Positions 19,353 to 28,607 of a stretch of 64,000 bases of DNA are shown here, piece by piece. Below the pieces are notes generated by a model that was given only the letters and a program-made list of their open reading frames with translations, had not been told where the DNA came from and searched no databases. Origin of the DNA: Streptomyces sp. NBC_01264 (lineage in GTDB: Bacteria > Actinomycetota > Actinomycetes > Streptomycetales > Streptomycetaceae); the NCBI RefSeq assembly GCF_026340675.1, contig NZ_JAPEOX010000001.1, positions 1,426,001 to 1,490,000 on the forward strand. Direction: 5' to 3'. Position 1 is the first letter of the stretch. Each line of letters begins with the position of its first letter. A program made the translations under genes and the position numbers.

Positions 19353-21152
19353 CTACTGGTTGCCGCTACCTCCGTCCTGGCCTGCGTCGGAACCCTGCTC
19401 GTTACCGTCTCCGGGCCCGATCGGTGAGGGCCGCGGCGGGGGCGTCGGCTTGGGCGGCGGAGGCGGAGGCGGCAGCTCGGGCTTCGGCGACACCTGCGGC
19501 GGGGGCGTCGGCTTGGGCGGCGGGGGCCGGACCGAGGTTACCGGGGGCGGCGGAGGCGCCGCCGAAGAGGTCCTGGGCGGGGGCGTCGGCTTCGGTTCCG
19601 CCGAGCTCCGCGAGGGCGACGGCGCCACCGCGCTCTTCGAGGGCGACGGGGTGGGCGACACGGACGGTGACTCCGAGGGGGACTTCGACCCGGTCACCGA
19701 TGCCGAAACCGACTCCGAGGGCGACACCGACGGTGACTCCGAAGGTGACGTGGACAGGGACGGTGACGGTGACTCGGAAGCCGACTTCGAGGCCAATGCC
19801 GAGGCCGACTCCGAGGGCGAGACCGACGGTGACTCCGAAGGCGACGTCGACGGAGAGGTGGAGGGAGACTCGGACGGGGACTCGGAGGGGGACACCGACG
19901 GGGACGGCGAGGTCAGCGTCGGCGACGGGGAAGTCACCGTCGGGGAGGGGGAGGTGACCGTCGGGGACGGCGAAGTGAAGGTCGGCGACGGCGACGTGAA
20001 CGTCGGCGACGGCGGGTGGGTCGTGAAGATCGGGGTCGGGATCACCGGCGGCGGGATCGGACGGTCGTGGAGGCCGTGGTGGTCGCCCCGGTCGCGCTCG
20101 AACCAGCGGCTGTCGTGGTAGTCGTAGATCACGAACTTGTTCACGACGGTCACGGACGGTGCGATGGCCACGACCTGCGAGGGCTGGTACGAGGTCCAGG
20201 GCTGACCGAACCGCTTCGGGTTGGCCTTCAGCGCCACCGGCGGCCCGAGCGGGTTCCCGCAGGCGCACCGCACGCGCGGTACGCCCCGGTCGTCCACGAG
20301 GACGGCGGTCCCGGTCTGGAGCACGGACTGGTAAGTGGTGGAGCGGCCGTCCACGTAACCGTGGTTGGTGACCCGGGTGTCCACCCGGAGCTGGACCGGG
20401 GTGAGGGAGCGCAGGTACCCCGGCACGGCCGTCGGCGCGATGCCGAGCGACGAGGCGAAGGCGGCGTTCTTGCCGGGCTCCGCCGAGAGCACCCGGATCT
20501 GCTTCTCCACGTCACAGGCGGGCACGGCCGGCGTGCCCCCGTACAGCTCGGGCGAGGCTCCGCTGACACTGCGGGTGGCCGCGGTCGCCGTGGCCGGCGG
20601 GGGCTTCGGCGCGGGCTTCGATTCGGGCTTCGTCTCGGGCTTCGTCTCGGGCTTCGTCTCGGGCTTCGTCTCCGGCTTCTTCTCCGGCTTCTTCTCCGGC
20701 GTCGAGGGCGGCGGGGGCGGCGGGCTCTCGGGCGGCGGCGTGGCCTGCTTGGCAGCGGTGGACTCGGTGAAGGGGTCGGGCCCGGAGGCCGCCGCGGGCT
20801 GCAGGAAGACCTCGTTGCCCGCGGAGGTGGTGGTACCACCGCCGCCGCTGGGCCTGGTCAGTACGACGGCCAGGGTCACGGCGGCGGCGAGGGCGACGAT
20901 CGTGGTGGCGAGCCGGGGAACGGAGCGCCACCAGGCCTTGTGCGGGGGTTCGGGGGGCCCGGGGGGCACCCCGCTCCCGGATCCTCCGGGAGGGGCCGGA
21001 GGCGGCGGTGGCGGGGGCCCCTCCCGGCCCCCGGACAGGGGCCCGGAGGGAGGTCCCGTGGGGCGCCCGGACGAAGACGACGGCGGCTGCGAGGGCGGCT
21101 GTGACGGCTGTGTCGGCCACGGCGGCTGCTGGCCGGAGGGTTGAGTGGTCAC
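19353..21152 (-). CDS. DUF6777 membrane-anchored protein with long Ser/Pro tail
   Basis: 599 aa from GTG 21150-21152. A Pro/Gln/Gly-rich cytosolic start (about 1-75) leads to one membrane segment (VPRLATTIVALAAAVTLAVV). The extracellular part starts EVFLQPAAASGPDPFTEST, has a Pro-Glu-Lys repeat (KPETKPETKPETK), then the DUF6777 core: ASPELYGGTPAVPACDVEKQ, VPGYLRSLTPVQLRVDTRVT, and the very conserved VPRVRCACGNPLGPP. The rest is PSESPSVSPSES-type repeat and Pro-rich sequence reaching the end, as expected for a wall-spanning stalk. Function unknown; the architecture suggests surface display. The chosen start follows an A/G-rich AAGAAGAG; upstream in-frame sequence is Arg-rich and repetitive. 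Confidence 0.85.
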   Translation of the reverse strand: MTTQPSGQQPPWPTQPSQPPSQPPSSSSGRPTGPPSGPLSGGREGPPPPPPPAPPGGSGSGVPPGPPEPPHKAWWRSVPRLATTIVALAAAVTLAVVLTRPSGGGGTTTSAGNEVFLQPAAASGPDPFTESTAAKQATPPPESPPPPPPSTPEKKPEKKPETKPETKPETKPETKPESKPAPKPPPATATAATRSVSGASPELYGGTPAVPACDVEKQIRVLSAEPGKNAAFASSLGIAPTAVPGYLRSLTPVQLRVDTRVTNHGYVDGRSTTYQSVLQTGTAVLVDDRGVPRVRCACGNPLGPPVALKANPKRFGQPWTSYQPSQVVAIAPSVTVVNKFVIYDYHDSRWFERDRGDHHGLHDRPIPPPVIPTPIFTTHPPSPTFTSPSPTFTSPSPTVTSPSPTVTSPSPTLTSPSPSVSPSESPSESPSTSPSTSPSESPSVSPSESASALASKSASESPSPSLSTSPSESPSVSPSESVSASVTGSKSPSESPSVSPTPSPSKSAVAPSPSRSSAEPKPTPPPRTSSAAPPPPPVTSVRPPPPKPTPPPQVSPKPELPPPPPPPKPTPPPRPSPIGPGDGNEQGSDAGQDGGSGNQ

Positions 21153-21433
21153 GGGCTCTTCTTCCCAGGCGGAGGGGTTCCGGTCCCCTGTGGACGTTCC
21201 GCTGCGGACCCTGTGTGCGTGGTGTGGGTTGCGTGCGTGGTTCGCGTTGCGTGCGCGGTCAGCGTTGCGTTCGTTGCGCACGCCGCGGGTGCCGCGTGCG
21301 CTGCTCCGTGGACGTTCCGTTATGGAACTTCCGCGGGTCATCAGCGGAAATCTCCGGATTTCATGCACTCCTGGCGACCATTGTGTGCGCCGTCCGGGTG
21401 GTGGACGCAAGCCGAGCTGCCTACGGTGGCAGG

Positions 21434-22729
21434 GTGAGCCCTACAACGGCACCGGTCGCGCGAGCCTGGCGCGACGCCCTCGTCGCGGTTCTCGCGGGCT
21501 TCGTGGTGATGGCCGTGGTGGCCGCCGTGGGGCTCGCCCTGGCCGGCGCCGGCGATCTGCCCGGCGGCGCCTTCCCGCACGTGGTGGCCGCCGTCGTACT
21601 GATGGCCGCGGGCGGCTCGGTCGACGTGACCGGCGGGGCCGGCTTCCTCGCGGATGCCGACGCGAGCCTGTCCCTGCTCCCCCTCTCCGTCAGCCTGGCC
21701 GGCGCGCTGACCGTCGGCTGGCTCTTCCTGCGCCCCCTGCACAACCGGGCCGTGGCCGGGGCCCGCGAACTCCTCGCCCGCGCCGCGCCCTTGGTGATCC
21801 TCTGGCTGGCGGCGCTGACCGGTGTCGCCCTGCTGTCCCGCCAGAACTTCGCGGTCTCCACGGGCGATTCGGTCCTCGGCGACATCGGCGACATCGGCGA
21901 AGTCCTCGACGCCGCCCCGACGGTGGGCTTCGAGGCCGCGATCCCCGCCAGCCTCGGCTTCGGACTGCTGTGGATCCTGGGCCTGTCGCTGATCTCGCTC
22001 CTCGTCTCCCGGCGCGCGCCGCTCCCGGCCGGGCTGGTCCGCTTCCACGCGGCGGTGCGCCCGGCGGCGTTCGCCGTGGTCGCGCTGCTCCTCGCGTACG
22101 TGGTCATCGGGATCGGTGCCGGCCTGGTGGTGGCGGCCACCCAGGGGCATGCGGACCGCACCCTGGCGGTGATCCTGCTGGGCCTGCCCAACCTGGTCTG
22201 GCCCGCCCTGACCCTCGGCTTCGGCGGGGCCTGGGAGGGCAGGGCCGAAGGGCCGTTCGGGCTGCCCGTACCGAAGGTCCTGGACGAGGTGCTGCGCGCC
22301 ACCGGTCAGGGCTCCGCACCGGACCTGTCCACCATCGACGTGGCTTCGCTCGCGGAGCGGGACTCCCGGGCGTGGTGGCTCGTGGTGCTGGCCGTCGTCC
22401 TGCTGCTCGGCGCCGGCGCGCTGGCCGCCACCCGCTCCCCGGCGCACGTCCGCCCCTGGCAGCACGCGCTCCACCTGGCCGTGGCCCTCGCCCTGGGCAC
22501 CCTGGTGGTGTGCCTGCTGGCCCGGATCCAGGCCCAGTTCGGCCTCTCCCTGCTGGGCATCGGCGACGCGAGCGACCTCGGCGGCGACGTGGAGCTGCGC
22601 CCGCTGCTCTGGCGTACGGTCGGGTTCGCCTTCCTCGCCGGCGCGGTCGCGGGCTTCCTCGGCGCCCTGCTCCCCCGGCGGCGCCGCGACGAACCCGCCC
22701 GCCGGACCGAAGCTCCCACCACCCGCTGA
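21434..22729 (+). CDS. Streptophobe-family polytopic membrane protein
   Basis: 431 aa with about eight to ten hydrophobic segments, from VLAGFVVMAVVAAVGLALAG near the N-terminus to a last one near GFAFLAGAVAGFLGALLP. Recognised as the Streptomyces streptophobe family by LPGGAFPHVVAAVVLMAAGG, the AGFLADADASLSLLPLSVSL segment, and ILLGLPNLVWPALTLGFGG. Biochemical role unknown. GTG 21434 follows GGCAGG at good spacing and begins the family's usual N-terminus (MSPTTAPVARAWRDAL). The upstream 280 bp are divergent from the DUF6777 gene and contain imperfect GTTGCGTGCG-type repeats. Confidence 0.85.
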   Translation: MSPTTAPVARAWRDALVAVLAGFVVMAVVAAVGLALAGAGDLPGGAFPHVVAAVVLMAAGGSVDVTGGAGFLADADASLSLLPLSVSLAGALTVGWLFLRPLHNRAVAGARELLARAAPLVILWLAALTGVALLSRQNFAVSTGDSVLGDIGDIGEVLDAAPTVGFEAAIPASLGFGLLWILGLSLISLLVSRRAPLPAGLVRFHAAVRPAAFAVVALLLAYVVIGIGAGLVVAATQGHADRTLAVILLGLPNLVWPALTLGFGGAWEGRAEGPFGLPVPKVLDEVLRATGQGSAPDLSTIDVASLAERDSRAWWLVVLAVVLLLGAGALAATRSPAHVRPWQHALHLAVALALGTLVVCLLARIQAQFGLSLLGIGDASDLGGDVELRPLLWRTVGFAFLAGAVAGFLGALLPRRRRDEPARRTEAPTTR

Positions 22730-22887
22730 CCCCTCCGCCGTTCCCGGCAGGCCACCCCCGCCTCCCACCTCGACCGGCCTGGCCACCCGGACCGACCCGG
22801 CCACCCCGACCACCCGTTGCGCCGTTCGAGTGAACAGTCGCAAATCGGCTCATCGGGGGATCGTTTCCGCATGACACGCTCGTCTCC

Positions 22888-23274
22888 GTGAACATGACCA
22901 AAGGCCTGTTCCGGCCGCTCCACGCCGCAGGCCTGATCGCCCTCTCCGCGCTCGCCCTGACCCTCTCCACCGCCCTCCCCACCCAGGCGACCGGCCCCGG
23001 CGCCCGCCACCTCTCCGGCATCACCGGCCGCAAGGACGCCTCCGCCCAGGCCGTGTCCGTCAGCAGGGTGTTCTGTCCGCGCGGCACGGCCGTGCAGTCC
23101 GGCGGGTACTCCACCACCCACTGGGACCACGGCCGCGACGGCACGCTCCGGCACACCGTCCTGGCCTCGCACCCCGTCGTCGACGAGGACGGCCGCAGGG
23201 GCTGGTACGCCTCCGCCGCCCACGCCGAGGTCACGGCCCACGTCGTGTGCGCGCCCTCCCCCGAAGAGGACTAG
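22888..23274 (+). CDS. Small secreted protein of unknown function
   Basis: 128 aa. Residues 1-35 are a signal peptide (AAGLIALSALALTLSTALP, then TQATG). The mature part has two Cys (RVFCPRGTAV and HVVCAP) that could form one disulphide, and a GGYSTTHWD segment. No family recognised. The start is the GTG at 22888 or the ATG two codons later; neither has an obvious ribosome-binding site. It ends 31 bp from the convergent kinase gene, and the CTAGAACACCGG at its stop is repeated at the kinase stop. Confidence 0.75.
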   Translation: MNMTKGLFRPLHAAGLIALSALALTLSTALPTQATGPGARHLSGITGRKDASAQAVSVSRVFCPRGTAVQSGGYSTTHWDHGRDGTLRHTVLASHPVVDEDGRRGWYASAAHAEVTAHVVCAPSPEED

Positions 23275-23317
23275 AACACCGGGGCCCAAGAACGCCCGCG
23301 GGGGCCTAGAACACCGG
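23271..23317. repeat. Direct repeat of CTAGAACACCGG at two convergent stop codons
   Basis: The 12-bp word occurs at 23271-23282, where it holds the TAG of the secreted-protein gene, and at 23306-23317, where it holds the TAG of the convergent kinase gene. On the minus strand both copies encode PVF-stop, so the first looks like a copied kinase 3' end. Confidence 0.85.
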
Positions 23318-24295
23318 CAGCGCCCACCTCGGCGGTGGCGGCGGCGGCCCGTCGGGGGGTGCCGGGGCGGCAGGCGTGCGGAGGAAGGCCGCCACACCGG
23401 GGCCCGCGCCCTCCCCCTCGCCCGCCCGGCGCAGTGCCCCCGTGAACTCCAGGCAGCTCCCCCACCGGTCCTCGGGCGCCTTCGACAGGGCCCGTGCCAG
23501 CACCTCGTCCACCCCCGGCGGGAGGCCTGCGCGCCGCGAGGAGACCGCCGGGGGCGGATCGTACTGGTGGGCCCAGAGCAGTGCCATGTCGTCGTCGCGC
23601 CGGAACGGCGGGCCGCCGGCCAGGGTTTCGTAGACCACGCACGCCAGGCTGTAGACGTCGCACCGGCCGTCGACCGGCTTCCCGGCGATCTGCTCGGGCG
23701 CCACGTAGTCCAGGGTCCCGACGAACTGCCCGACGCTCGTGAACCCGGTCAGCGACAGCGACTTCTTCGTCAGCCCGAAGTCCGTCAGGTAGACGTGCTC
23801 GGGGTGGTCGCTGTCGGTGCCGCCCGCGACCAGGATGTTGCCGGGCTTCACGTCCCGGTGCACCAGGTCGTGGGCGTGCGCCGCGTCCAGGGCCGAGGCG
23901 ACCTGGCCGGCGATCCGGGCCGCCGCGTCCACCGGCAGCGGGCCCGTCCGGTCCAGCATGGCCCGCAGGTCCTGTCCGGCCACGTAGCGCATGGCGATGT
24001 ACAGCATGCCGTCGGTCTCCCCCGCCTCGAAGACGGGCACGATGTGCGGATGGTCGATGGCCGCAGCGACCTTCGACTCGTGCGCGAACCGCCGGCGGAA
24101 GACGTCGTTGCGGGCCAGTTCGGGCGCGAGCAGCTTCAGCGCGACGGTCCGGTCCAGCCGTACGTCGTGCGCGCGGTAGACGACCGCCATTCCCCCGCGC
24201 CCGATCTCGGCCTCCACCACGTATCCGGCGATCCGCCGGCCCCGGAGGTCGGATTCACGGCCGCGGAACGGCTCCGCGGCCGGATCGGAGCCCAT
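23306..24295 (-). CDS. Soluble Ser/Thr protein kinase (PknF-like context)
   Basis: 329 aa, Hanks-type: Gly-rich loop IGRGGMAVVYRAHD, VALKLLAP with the ATP-anchoring Lys, catalytic loop LVHRDVKPGNILV, DFGLTKKS, and APEQIAGKPVDGRCDVYSL. It ends soon after the kinase fold in a Pro-rich tail (GPPPPPPRWALPVF) with no membrane segment. ATG 24295 overlaps the TGA of the preceding gene (TGATG), so translation is coupled. It is the third gene of an operon headed by an FHA-FHA-ABC transporter. In Mycobacterium tuberculosis the kinase PknF phosphorylates the similar FHA-ABC exporter Rv1747, so the same pairing is likely here. Only 31 bp separate it from the convergent secreted protein. Confidence 0.92.
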   Translation of the reverse strand: MGSDPAAEPFRGRESDLRGRRIAGYVVEAEIGRGGMAVVYRAHDVRLDRTVALKLLAPELARNDVFRRRFAHESKVAAAIDHPHIVPVFEAGETDGMLYIAMRYVAGQDLRAMLDRTGPLPVDAAARIAGQVASALDAAHAHDLVHRDVKPGNILVAGGTDSDHPEHVYLTDFGLTKKSLSLTGFTSVGQFVGTLDYVAPEQIAGKPVDGRCDVYSLACVVYETLAGGPPFRRDDDMALLWAHQYDPPPAVSSRRAGLPPGVDEVLARALSKAPEDRWGSCLEFTGALRRAGEGEGAGPGVAAFLRTPAAPAPPDGPPPPPPRWALPVF

Positions 24296-24921
24296 CAGCG
24301 CGCCTCGGTCCCGGGCAGCTCCACGATCTTCGTGGGTTCGTGCGGAACATGCGGAACATCTCGTACGTCGCCACCGCCCTCGGTGTCCGCTTCCTGCGGC
24401 GGTGTCTGCGGCGCGGCCGGGGCACCGGGTCCCGCGACGACCGCGTAGGTGGCCAGACGGCTCCCGTCCCCGTACATCCACCGTCCCGCCGTCTCGTCGT
24501 AGAGCCATACGGACTCCCCGTCGACGACGACGCCGACGCGCAGTCCCCGCAGGGACCGCCGGAAGGATTCGGGGTCGAGCCGGCCTGCCGCGAGGTCGGT
24601 GACGGCCCGCCGGTAGCGCTCCAGTTCCTCGGCGCACCGGGTGAGCAGCGGCTGCGGGTCCTCGACGCGGGTCAGCGGGCGCCCGCCGGTCGGCGGGGGC
24701 TGCGGCACGGCGAGCAGCAGGCGTCCGTCCACCCAGGCGGACCATCCGTTGGCGCACAGGATCTCCCCCCATTCCCCGCGCCGGGACAGCAGCCGTACGG
24801 GGAGGAAGGCGTCGAGCGGCACCGTCGGGCGGGTCAGGTCCGGGGTCTCCCAGGCGGGAAGTCCGTCCTGCGGCACGATGTGGGTGGGCCGGAATTCCGC
24901 GGCTTGGCCGGGGCTCGTCAT
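24295..24921 (-). CDS. Hypothetical protein between FHA-ABC transporter and kinase
   Basis: 208 aa, family not recognised. Residues 20-65 (TVPLDAFLPVRLLSRRGEWG, then EILCANGWSAWVDGRLLLAV) look like an SH3-type barrel. The middle is helical (LTRCAEELERYRRAVTDLAA, residues ~85-105), followed by VDGESVWLYDETAGRWMYGDG and an acidic Pro-rich tail. No signal peptide. ATG 24921 lies 5 bp after the transporter stop, with GGAAG inside the end of that gene. Its stop overlaps the kinase start. The tight coupling suggests an adaptor between exporter and kinase, but nothing in the sequence proves it. Confidence 0.8.
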   Translation of the reverse strand: MTSPGQAAEFRPTHIVPQDGLPAWETPDLTRPTVPLDAFLPVRLLSRRGEWGEILCANGWSAWVDGRLLLAVPQPPPTGGRPLTRVEDPQPLLTRCAEELERYRRAVTDLAAGRLDPESFRRSLRGLRVGVVVDGESVWLYDETAGRWMYGDGSRLATYAVVAGPGAPAAPQTPPQEADTEGGGDVRDVPHVPHEPTKIVELPGTEAR

Positions 24922-24926
24922 CGCGG

Positions 24927-27275
24927 CTACTTCCGCATGATGGCCGGCTCGTGGCGGCGCAGCACGCGGCCCACCAGGACGATGAACAGCACGGCCAGGC
25001 CGGCGAGCGCCGCCACCTCCATGAGCCACAAGCGGGGCTCGTGGTCGAACATCGGGTCCTGGGTGATCTTGCCGGGCACGATGGCGCCGAGGTCGATGGT
25101 GGCCGCCATCGCGCCCATGGCCCAGCGGGCCGGCACGAACCAGGCGAACTGTTCGATGACGGGGACCCCGGTGAGTTTCAGCAGGGAGCCGCAGAAGACG
25201 ACCTGCACGATGGTGAGCAGGACCAGCAGCGGCATGGTGACCTCTTCCTTAGTCACCAGGGCGGAGATCAGCAGCCCGAGCACCATGGCGGTCACGGACA
25301 GCAGGGCGACCACGAAGGTGATCTCGATCAGCGGGGGCAGGAAGAGGCCCTTGCCGCCGGGGGCGTTGGTCTTGACCCCGGCGAGGCCGACAAGGGTGAG
25401 GACCACCGCCTGGGCGACGGTGATGGCACCGAGGACCACCACTTTGGACATCAGGTAGGCCGACCTGGAGAGCCCCACGGCGCGTTCGCGCTGGTAGATG
25501 ACGCGTTCCTTGACCAATTCGCGGACGGCGTTGGCGGCTCCGGTCAGGACGCCGCCCACGCACAGGATGAACAGGGCGTTGAGCGCCGTCTCCGGGCCGA
25601 GTTCACTGCCCGCCAGCGCGCGGGCCATGGCCCCCATGACGAACGGCAGGGCGACCATGATGATCAGGAAGGTGCGGTCGGCGCTGAGCACGGCGGCGTA
25701 CCGGCGGATCAGGGTGGAGAGCTGCGAACCCCAGCTCTGCGCCTTGGGCGGCGGCTTCGGCGCGATGCCCGCGGCCCATTCCGCGGTTCCCTCGGCCGGG
25801 ACCCGGCCGGCGACGTCCACGTAGCGCCGGTGCAGCGGCGAGGCCCGGTGCTCCCCGGCCCAGTCGCGCTCTCGCTCGTTCTCGAAGGCTTCGAAGGCCT
25901 CGGGCCACTGGTCGAAGCCGAAGAAGCCGAGCGCCTCGTCCGGGGGCCCGTAGTAGGCGATGCGGCCGCCGGGCGCGAGGACCAGGAGGCGGTCGCAGAC
26001 GCTCAGGTTGAGCACGCTGTGGGTGACGACGATGACCGTGCGGCCGTCGTCGGCGAGGTCGCGCAGCATGTTCATCACCGAGCGGTCCATGCCCGGGTCG
26101 AGTCCGGAGGTGGGTTCGTCCAGGAAGAGCAGGGAGGGCTTGGTCAGCAGTTCCAGGGCGACGGAGACCCGTTTGCGCTGGCCGCCGGAGAGGCTGTGGA
26201 TGGGCTGGTCGGCGCGCTGCTGGAGGCCGAGTTCGCCGATCACCTCGTCGACCCGGGCCTCGCGTTCGGCCTTGGCGGTGTCCTGCGGGAAGCGCAGCTC
26301 GGCGGCGTAGGCGAGGGCTCGGCGCACGGTGAGCTGGGCGTGCAGGATGTCGTCCTGCGGGACGAGGCCGATGCGGCTGCGCAGTTCGGCGTAGTCCCGG
26401 TAGAGGTCGCGGCCGTCGTAGAAGACGGTGCCGTGGTCGGCCGGGCGCAGGCCGGTCAGCGCGCCGAGCAGGGTGGACTTGCCGGCGCCGCTGGGGCCCA
26501 CCACCGCGAGCAGGGAGGTGGCGCCGACGGGGAAGGAGACGCCGTCGAGGAGGGTCTTGCGGCCGTTGTCGACGGCCACGCGCAGATCCTGGACGTCGAG
26601 GGAGACCTGGCCGGTGTCCACGTACTCCTGCAACTGGTCGCCGACCAGGCAGAAGGCGGAGTGGCCGATGCCGACGATGTCGCCCTCGCCGATGGTGGCG
26701 GCCCCGGTGAGGCGGGCACCGTTGAGGTAGGTGCCGTTGTGGCTACCGAGGTCCACGATCTGGTACCCGCCGCCGGGGCGGGCGCGCAGTTCGGCGTGGT
26801 GGCGGGAGACGACGAGGTCGTCGATGACGAGCTCGTTGTCGGGGGCGCGGCCGATGCGGACTGCGGCCCGGTCGGCCAGCGGGCGGATCGAGGTCGGCTG
26901 CCGGAAGGTGCTGGTCCGGTCCGGGCGGGAGACCGAGGAGGGCCGGGATGTGACGGCGGGTTCGGCGAAGCGGACGCGCGGTCCGTCGGCGGCGCTGCCG
27001 AAGCGCAGCTCGCTGCCGACGCCGACCGCCCACTCGTGGACGCGGTGGCCGTCGACCCACGTTCCGTTGGTGCTGTCCTCGTCCTCCAGCGTCCAGTGGT
27101 CGCCGTCCGGACGCAGGATCGCGTGGTGCCAGGAGACGCGGGCGTCGTCGAGGCAGATCTCGCAGAGGGGGTCCCGGCCGACGTGGTACGTCCGGCGCGG
27201 GCTCATCGCGGTGGAACCCCTGTCCGTTTCCAGCAGGAGCTCTGGCGCGGTCGGCACACCGGGGCGCTGGGCCAT
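24927..27275 (-). CDS. FHA-FHA-ABC exporter, ABCG/Rv1747-like
   Basis: 782 aa. Two forkhead-associated domains open the protein (YHVGRDPLCEICLDDARVSW about 30-45, and AVRIGRAPDNELVIDDLVVS about 140-160, each with the HH pair and a TNGTW/HNGTY loop). The ABC domain has Walker A GPSGAGKST (about 270), signature HSLSGGQRKRVSVAL, and Walker B LLFLDEPTSGLDPG. The C-terminal ABC-2 part has about six membrane segments. FHA domains bind phospho-Thr peptides, so its activity is likely set by the kinase two genes downstream. In mycobacteria the homologous exporter is linked to cell-envelope lipid export. ATG 27275 chosen; no good ribosome-binding site, possibly leaderless. Confidence 0.93.
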   Translation of the reverse strand: MAQRPGVPTAPELLLETDRGSTAMSPRRTYHVGRDPLCEICLDDARVSWHHAILRPDGDHWTLEDEDSTNGTWVDGHRVHEWAVGVGSELRFGSAADGPRVRFAEPAVTSRPSSVSRPDRTSTFRQPTSIRPLADRAAVRIGRAPDNELVIDDLVVSRHHAELRARPGGGYQIVDLGSHNGTYLNGARLTGAATIGEGDIVGIGHSAFCLVGDQLQEYVDTGQVSLDVQDLRVAVDNGRKTLLDGVSFPVGATSLLAVVGPSGAGKSTLLGALTGLRPADHGTVFYDGRDLYRDYAELRSRIGLVPQDDILHAQLTVRRALAYAAELRFPQDTAKAEREARVDEVIGELGLQQRADQPIHSLSGGQRKRVSVALELLTKPSLLFLDEPTSGLDPGMDRSVMNMLRDLADDGRTVIVVTHSVLNLSVCDRLLVLAPGGRIAYYGPPDEALGFFGFDQWPEAFEAFENERERDWAGEHRASPLHRRYVDVAGRVPAEGTAEWAAGIAPKPPPKAQSWGSQLSTLIRRYAAVLSADRTFLIIMVALPFVMGAMARALAGSELGPETALNALFILCVGGVLTGAANAVRELVKERVIYQRERAVGLSRSAYLMSKVVVLGAITVAQAVVLTLVGLAGVKTNAPGGKGLFLPPLIEITFVVALLSVTAMVLGLLISALVTKEEVTMPLLVLLTIVQVVFCGSLLKLTGVPVIEQFAWFVPARWAMGAMAATIDLGAIVPGKITQDPMFDHEPRLWLMEVAALAGLAVLFIVLVGRVLRRHEPAIMRK

Positions 27276-27444
27276 GGGCCGATTTTCCCACGATCCGGAG
27301 CACCCGGCATAACCGCAGGTCAGCGCGGGCTTATGGGTAATGACAACGGTCCCCGTTGCAGCCTTTGCCCATCTCCTCGAGGTGCGCTTCACTTCAGGCG
27401 AAGCAGAACGCGCAAGCGATTCGCCACGACTCACGGGGGACACC

Positions 27445-28494
27445 ATGAGTGCGCACGATCACGCGCCGCACGACCACGGCACCGCCGGCCACGAGGGTCA
27501 CGAAGGCCCCGACGGTCACGGGCACGGTCACGCGGGTCACAGCCACGGCGTCGCCGCCGACGCGGACCGGCGCTGGCTCGGCATCGCCCTCGGCCTGATC
27601 GCCGGCTTCATGGCCGTCGAGGTGGTCATCGGCGTCCTGGCGCACTCGCTGGCCCTGATCTCCGACGCCGCGCACATGCTGACGGACGCCGTCTCGATCG
27701 TCCTCGCGCTGATCGCGATGCGACTGGCCGCCCGGCCGGCCCGCGGTGGTTTCACGTACGGCCTCAAGCGTGCGGAGATACTCTCCGCCCAGGCCAACGG
27801 CCTCACCCTGCTGCTGCTCGCGGTCTGGCTGGCGTACGAGGCCGTACGGCGGCTGCTCGATCCGCCGCCCGTGGAGGGCGGGCTGGTGCTGGTGACGGCG
27901 CTGGCGGGCATCGTCGTCAACATCGTGGCGGCCTGGTGCATCTCGAAGGCGAACCGCACCTCCCTGGCCGTCGAGGGCGCCTACCAGCACATCCTCAACG
28001 ACCTGTTCGCCTTCATCGGCACCGCCGTCGCCGGCCTCATCGTGCTCACCACCGGCTTCCGGCAGGCCGACTCGATCGCCTCGCTCGTCGTGGTCGTCCT
28101 GATGGTCAAGGCGGGCAACGGACTGGTCCGCGAGTCCGGACGGATCCTCCTGGAGGCCGCCCCGGCGCACGTGGACCCGGACACGGTCGGCGACCGGCTG
28201 GTGGGGCAGCCGCCGGTCACCGAGGTCCACGACCTGCACATCTGGACCATCACCTCCGGGCAGGCCGCCCTGTCCGCGCACGTGCTGGTCGCCCCGGAGG
28301 GCGACTGCCACGCCGTGCGCCGGGACCTGGAGGCGCTACTGGCCAAGGAGTACGGGATCACGCACACCACGCTCCAGGTGGACCACGCCCAGGACTCCTT
28401 CCTCACCGTCGGCCGCCACGGCGAGGACCGGGCCGACACGCACTGCTCGGACGCCCACGGCCCGGTCCACCGCCAGGGTCCGCACGACCACTGA
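27445..28494 (+). CDS. Cation diffusion facilitator (CzcD/ZitB-type Zn exporter)
   Basis: 349 aa. The start is His/Asp-rich (HDHAPHDHGTAGHEGHEG), a metal-binding buffer seen in Zn exporters. Six membrane segments follow. Helix 2 has the HSLALISDAAHMLTDAVS motif with the metal-site His and Asp, and helix 5 contributes a second pair (EGAYQHILNDLFAFIGT). The cytosolic C-terminal domain ends with HTTLQVDH and another His-rich tail. It would exchange Zn2+ (or Cd2+/Co2+) for protons. ATG 27445 follows a GGGGGA; the longer frame upstream lacks family similarity. No metal-sensor gene is adjacent. GCTTCACTTCAGGCGAAGC upstream is a weak inverted repeat. Confidence 0.93.
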   Translation: MSAHDHAPHDHGTAGHEGHEGPDGHGHGHAGHSHGVAADADRRWLGIALGLIAGFMAVEVVIGVLAHSLALISDAAHMLTDAVSIVLALIAMRLAARPARGGFTYGLKRAEILSAQANGLTLLLLAVWLAYEAVRRLLDPPPVEGGLVLVTALAGIVVNIVAAWCISKANRTSLAVEGAYQHILNDLFAFIGTAVAGLIVLTTGFRQADSIASLVVVVLMVKAGNGLVRESGRILLEAAPAHVDPDTVGDRLVGQPPVTEVHDLHIWTITSGQAALSAHVLVAPEGDCHAVRRDLEALLAKEYGITHTTLQVDHAQDSFLTVGRHGEDRADTHCSDAHGPVHRQGPHDH

Positions 28495-28497
28495 CCG

Positions 28498-28569
28498 GCC
28501 GTCCGGGCGGCCGTACGAGCCGCCGTACGAACCGCCGCCGGAGCCGCCGTCCGGGCCGCCGTACGACCC
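28498..28569. repeat. Six tandem 12-bp units after the CDF gene
   Basis: Variants of GCCGTACGAGCC repeat head to tail six times, starting 4 bp after the CDF stop. Several contain the palindrome CGTACG. The array occupies most of the 113-bp gap before the NUDIX gene. Confidence 0.85.
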
Positions 28570-28607
28570 CCGCCTGAGCCGCGCCCGGACGGGGTAGGGA
28601 TGGGCCC

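Noticed and set aside
24295..24295. Frameshift between the SH3-like and kinase genes
   Set aside because: The TGATG junction is a normal one-base overlap used for translational coupling, not a break.
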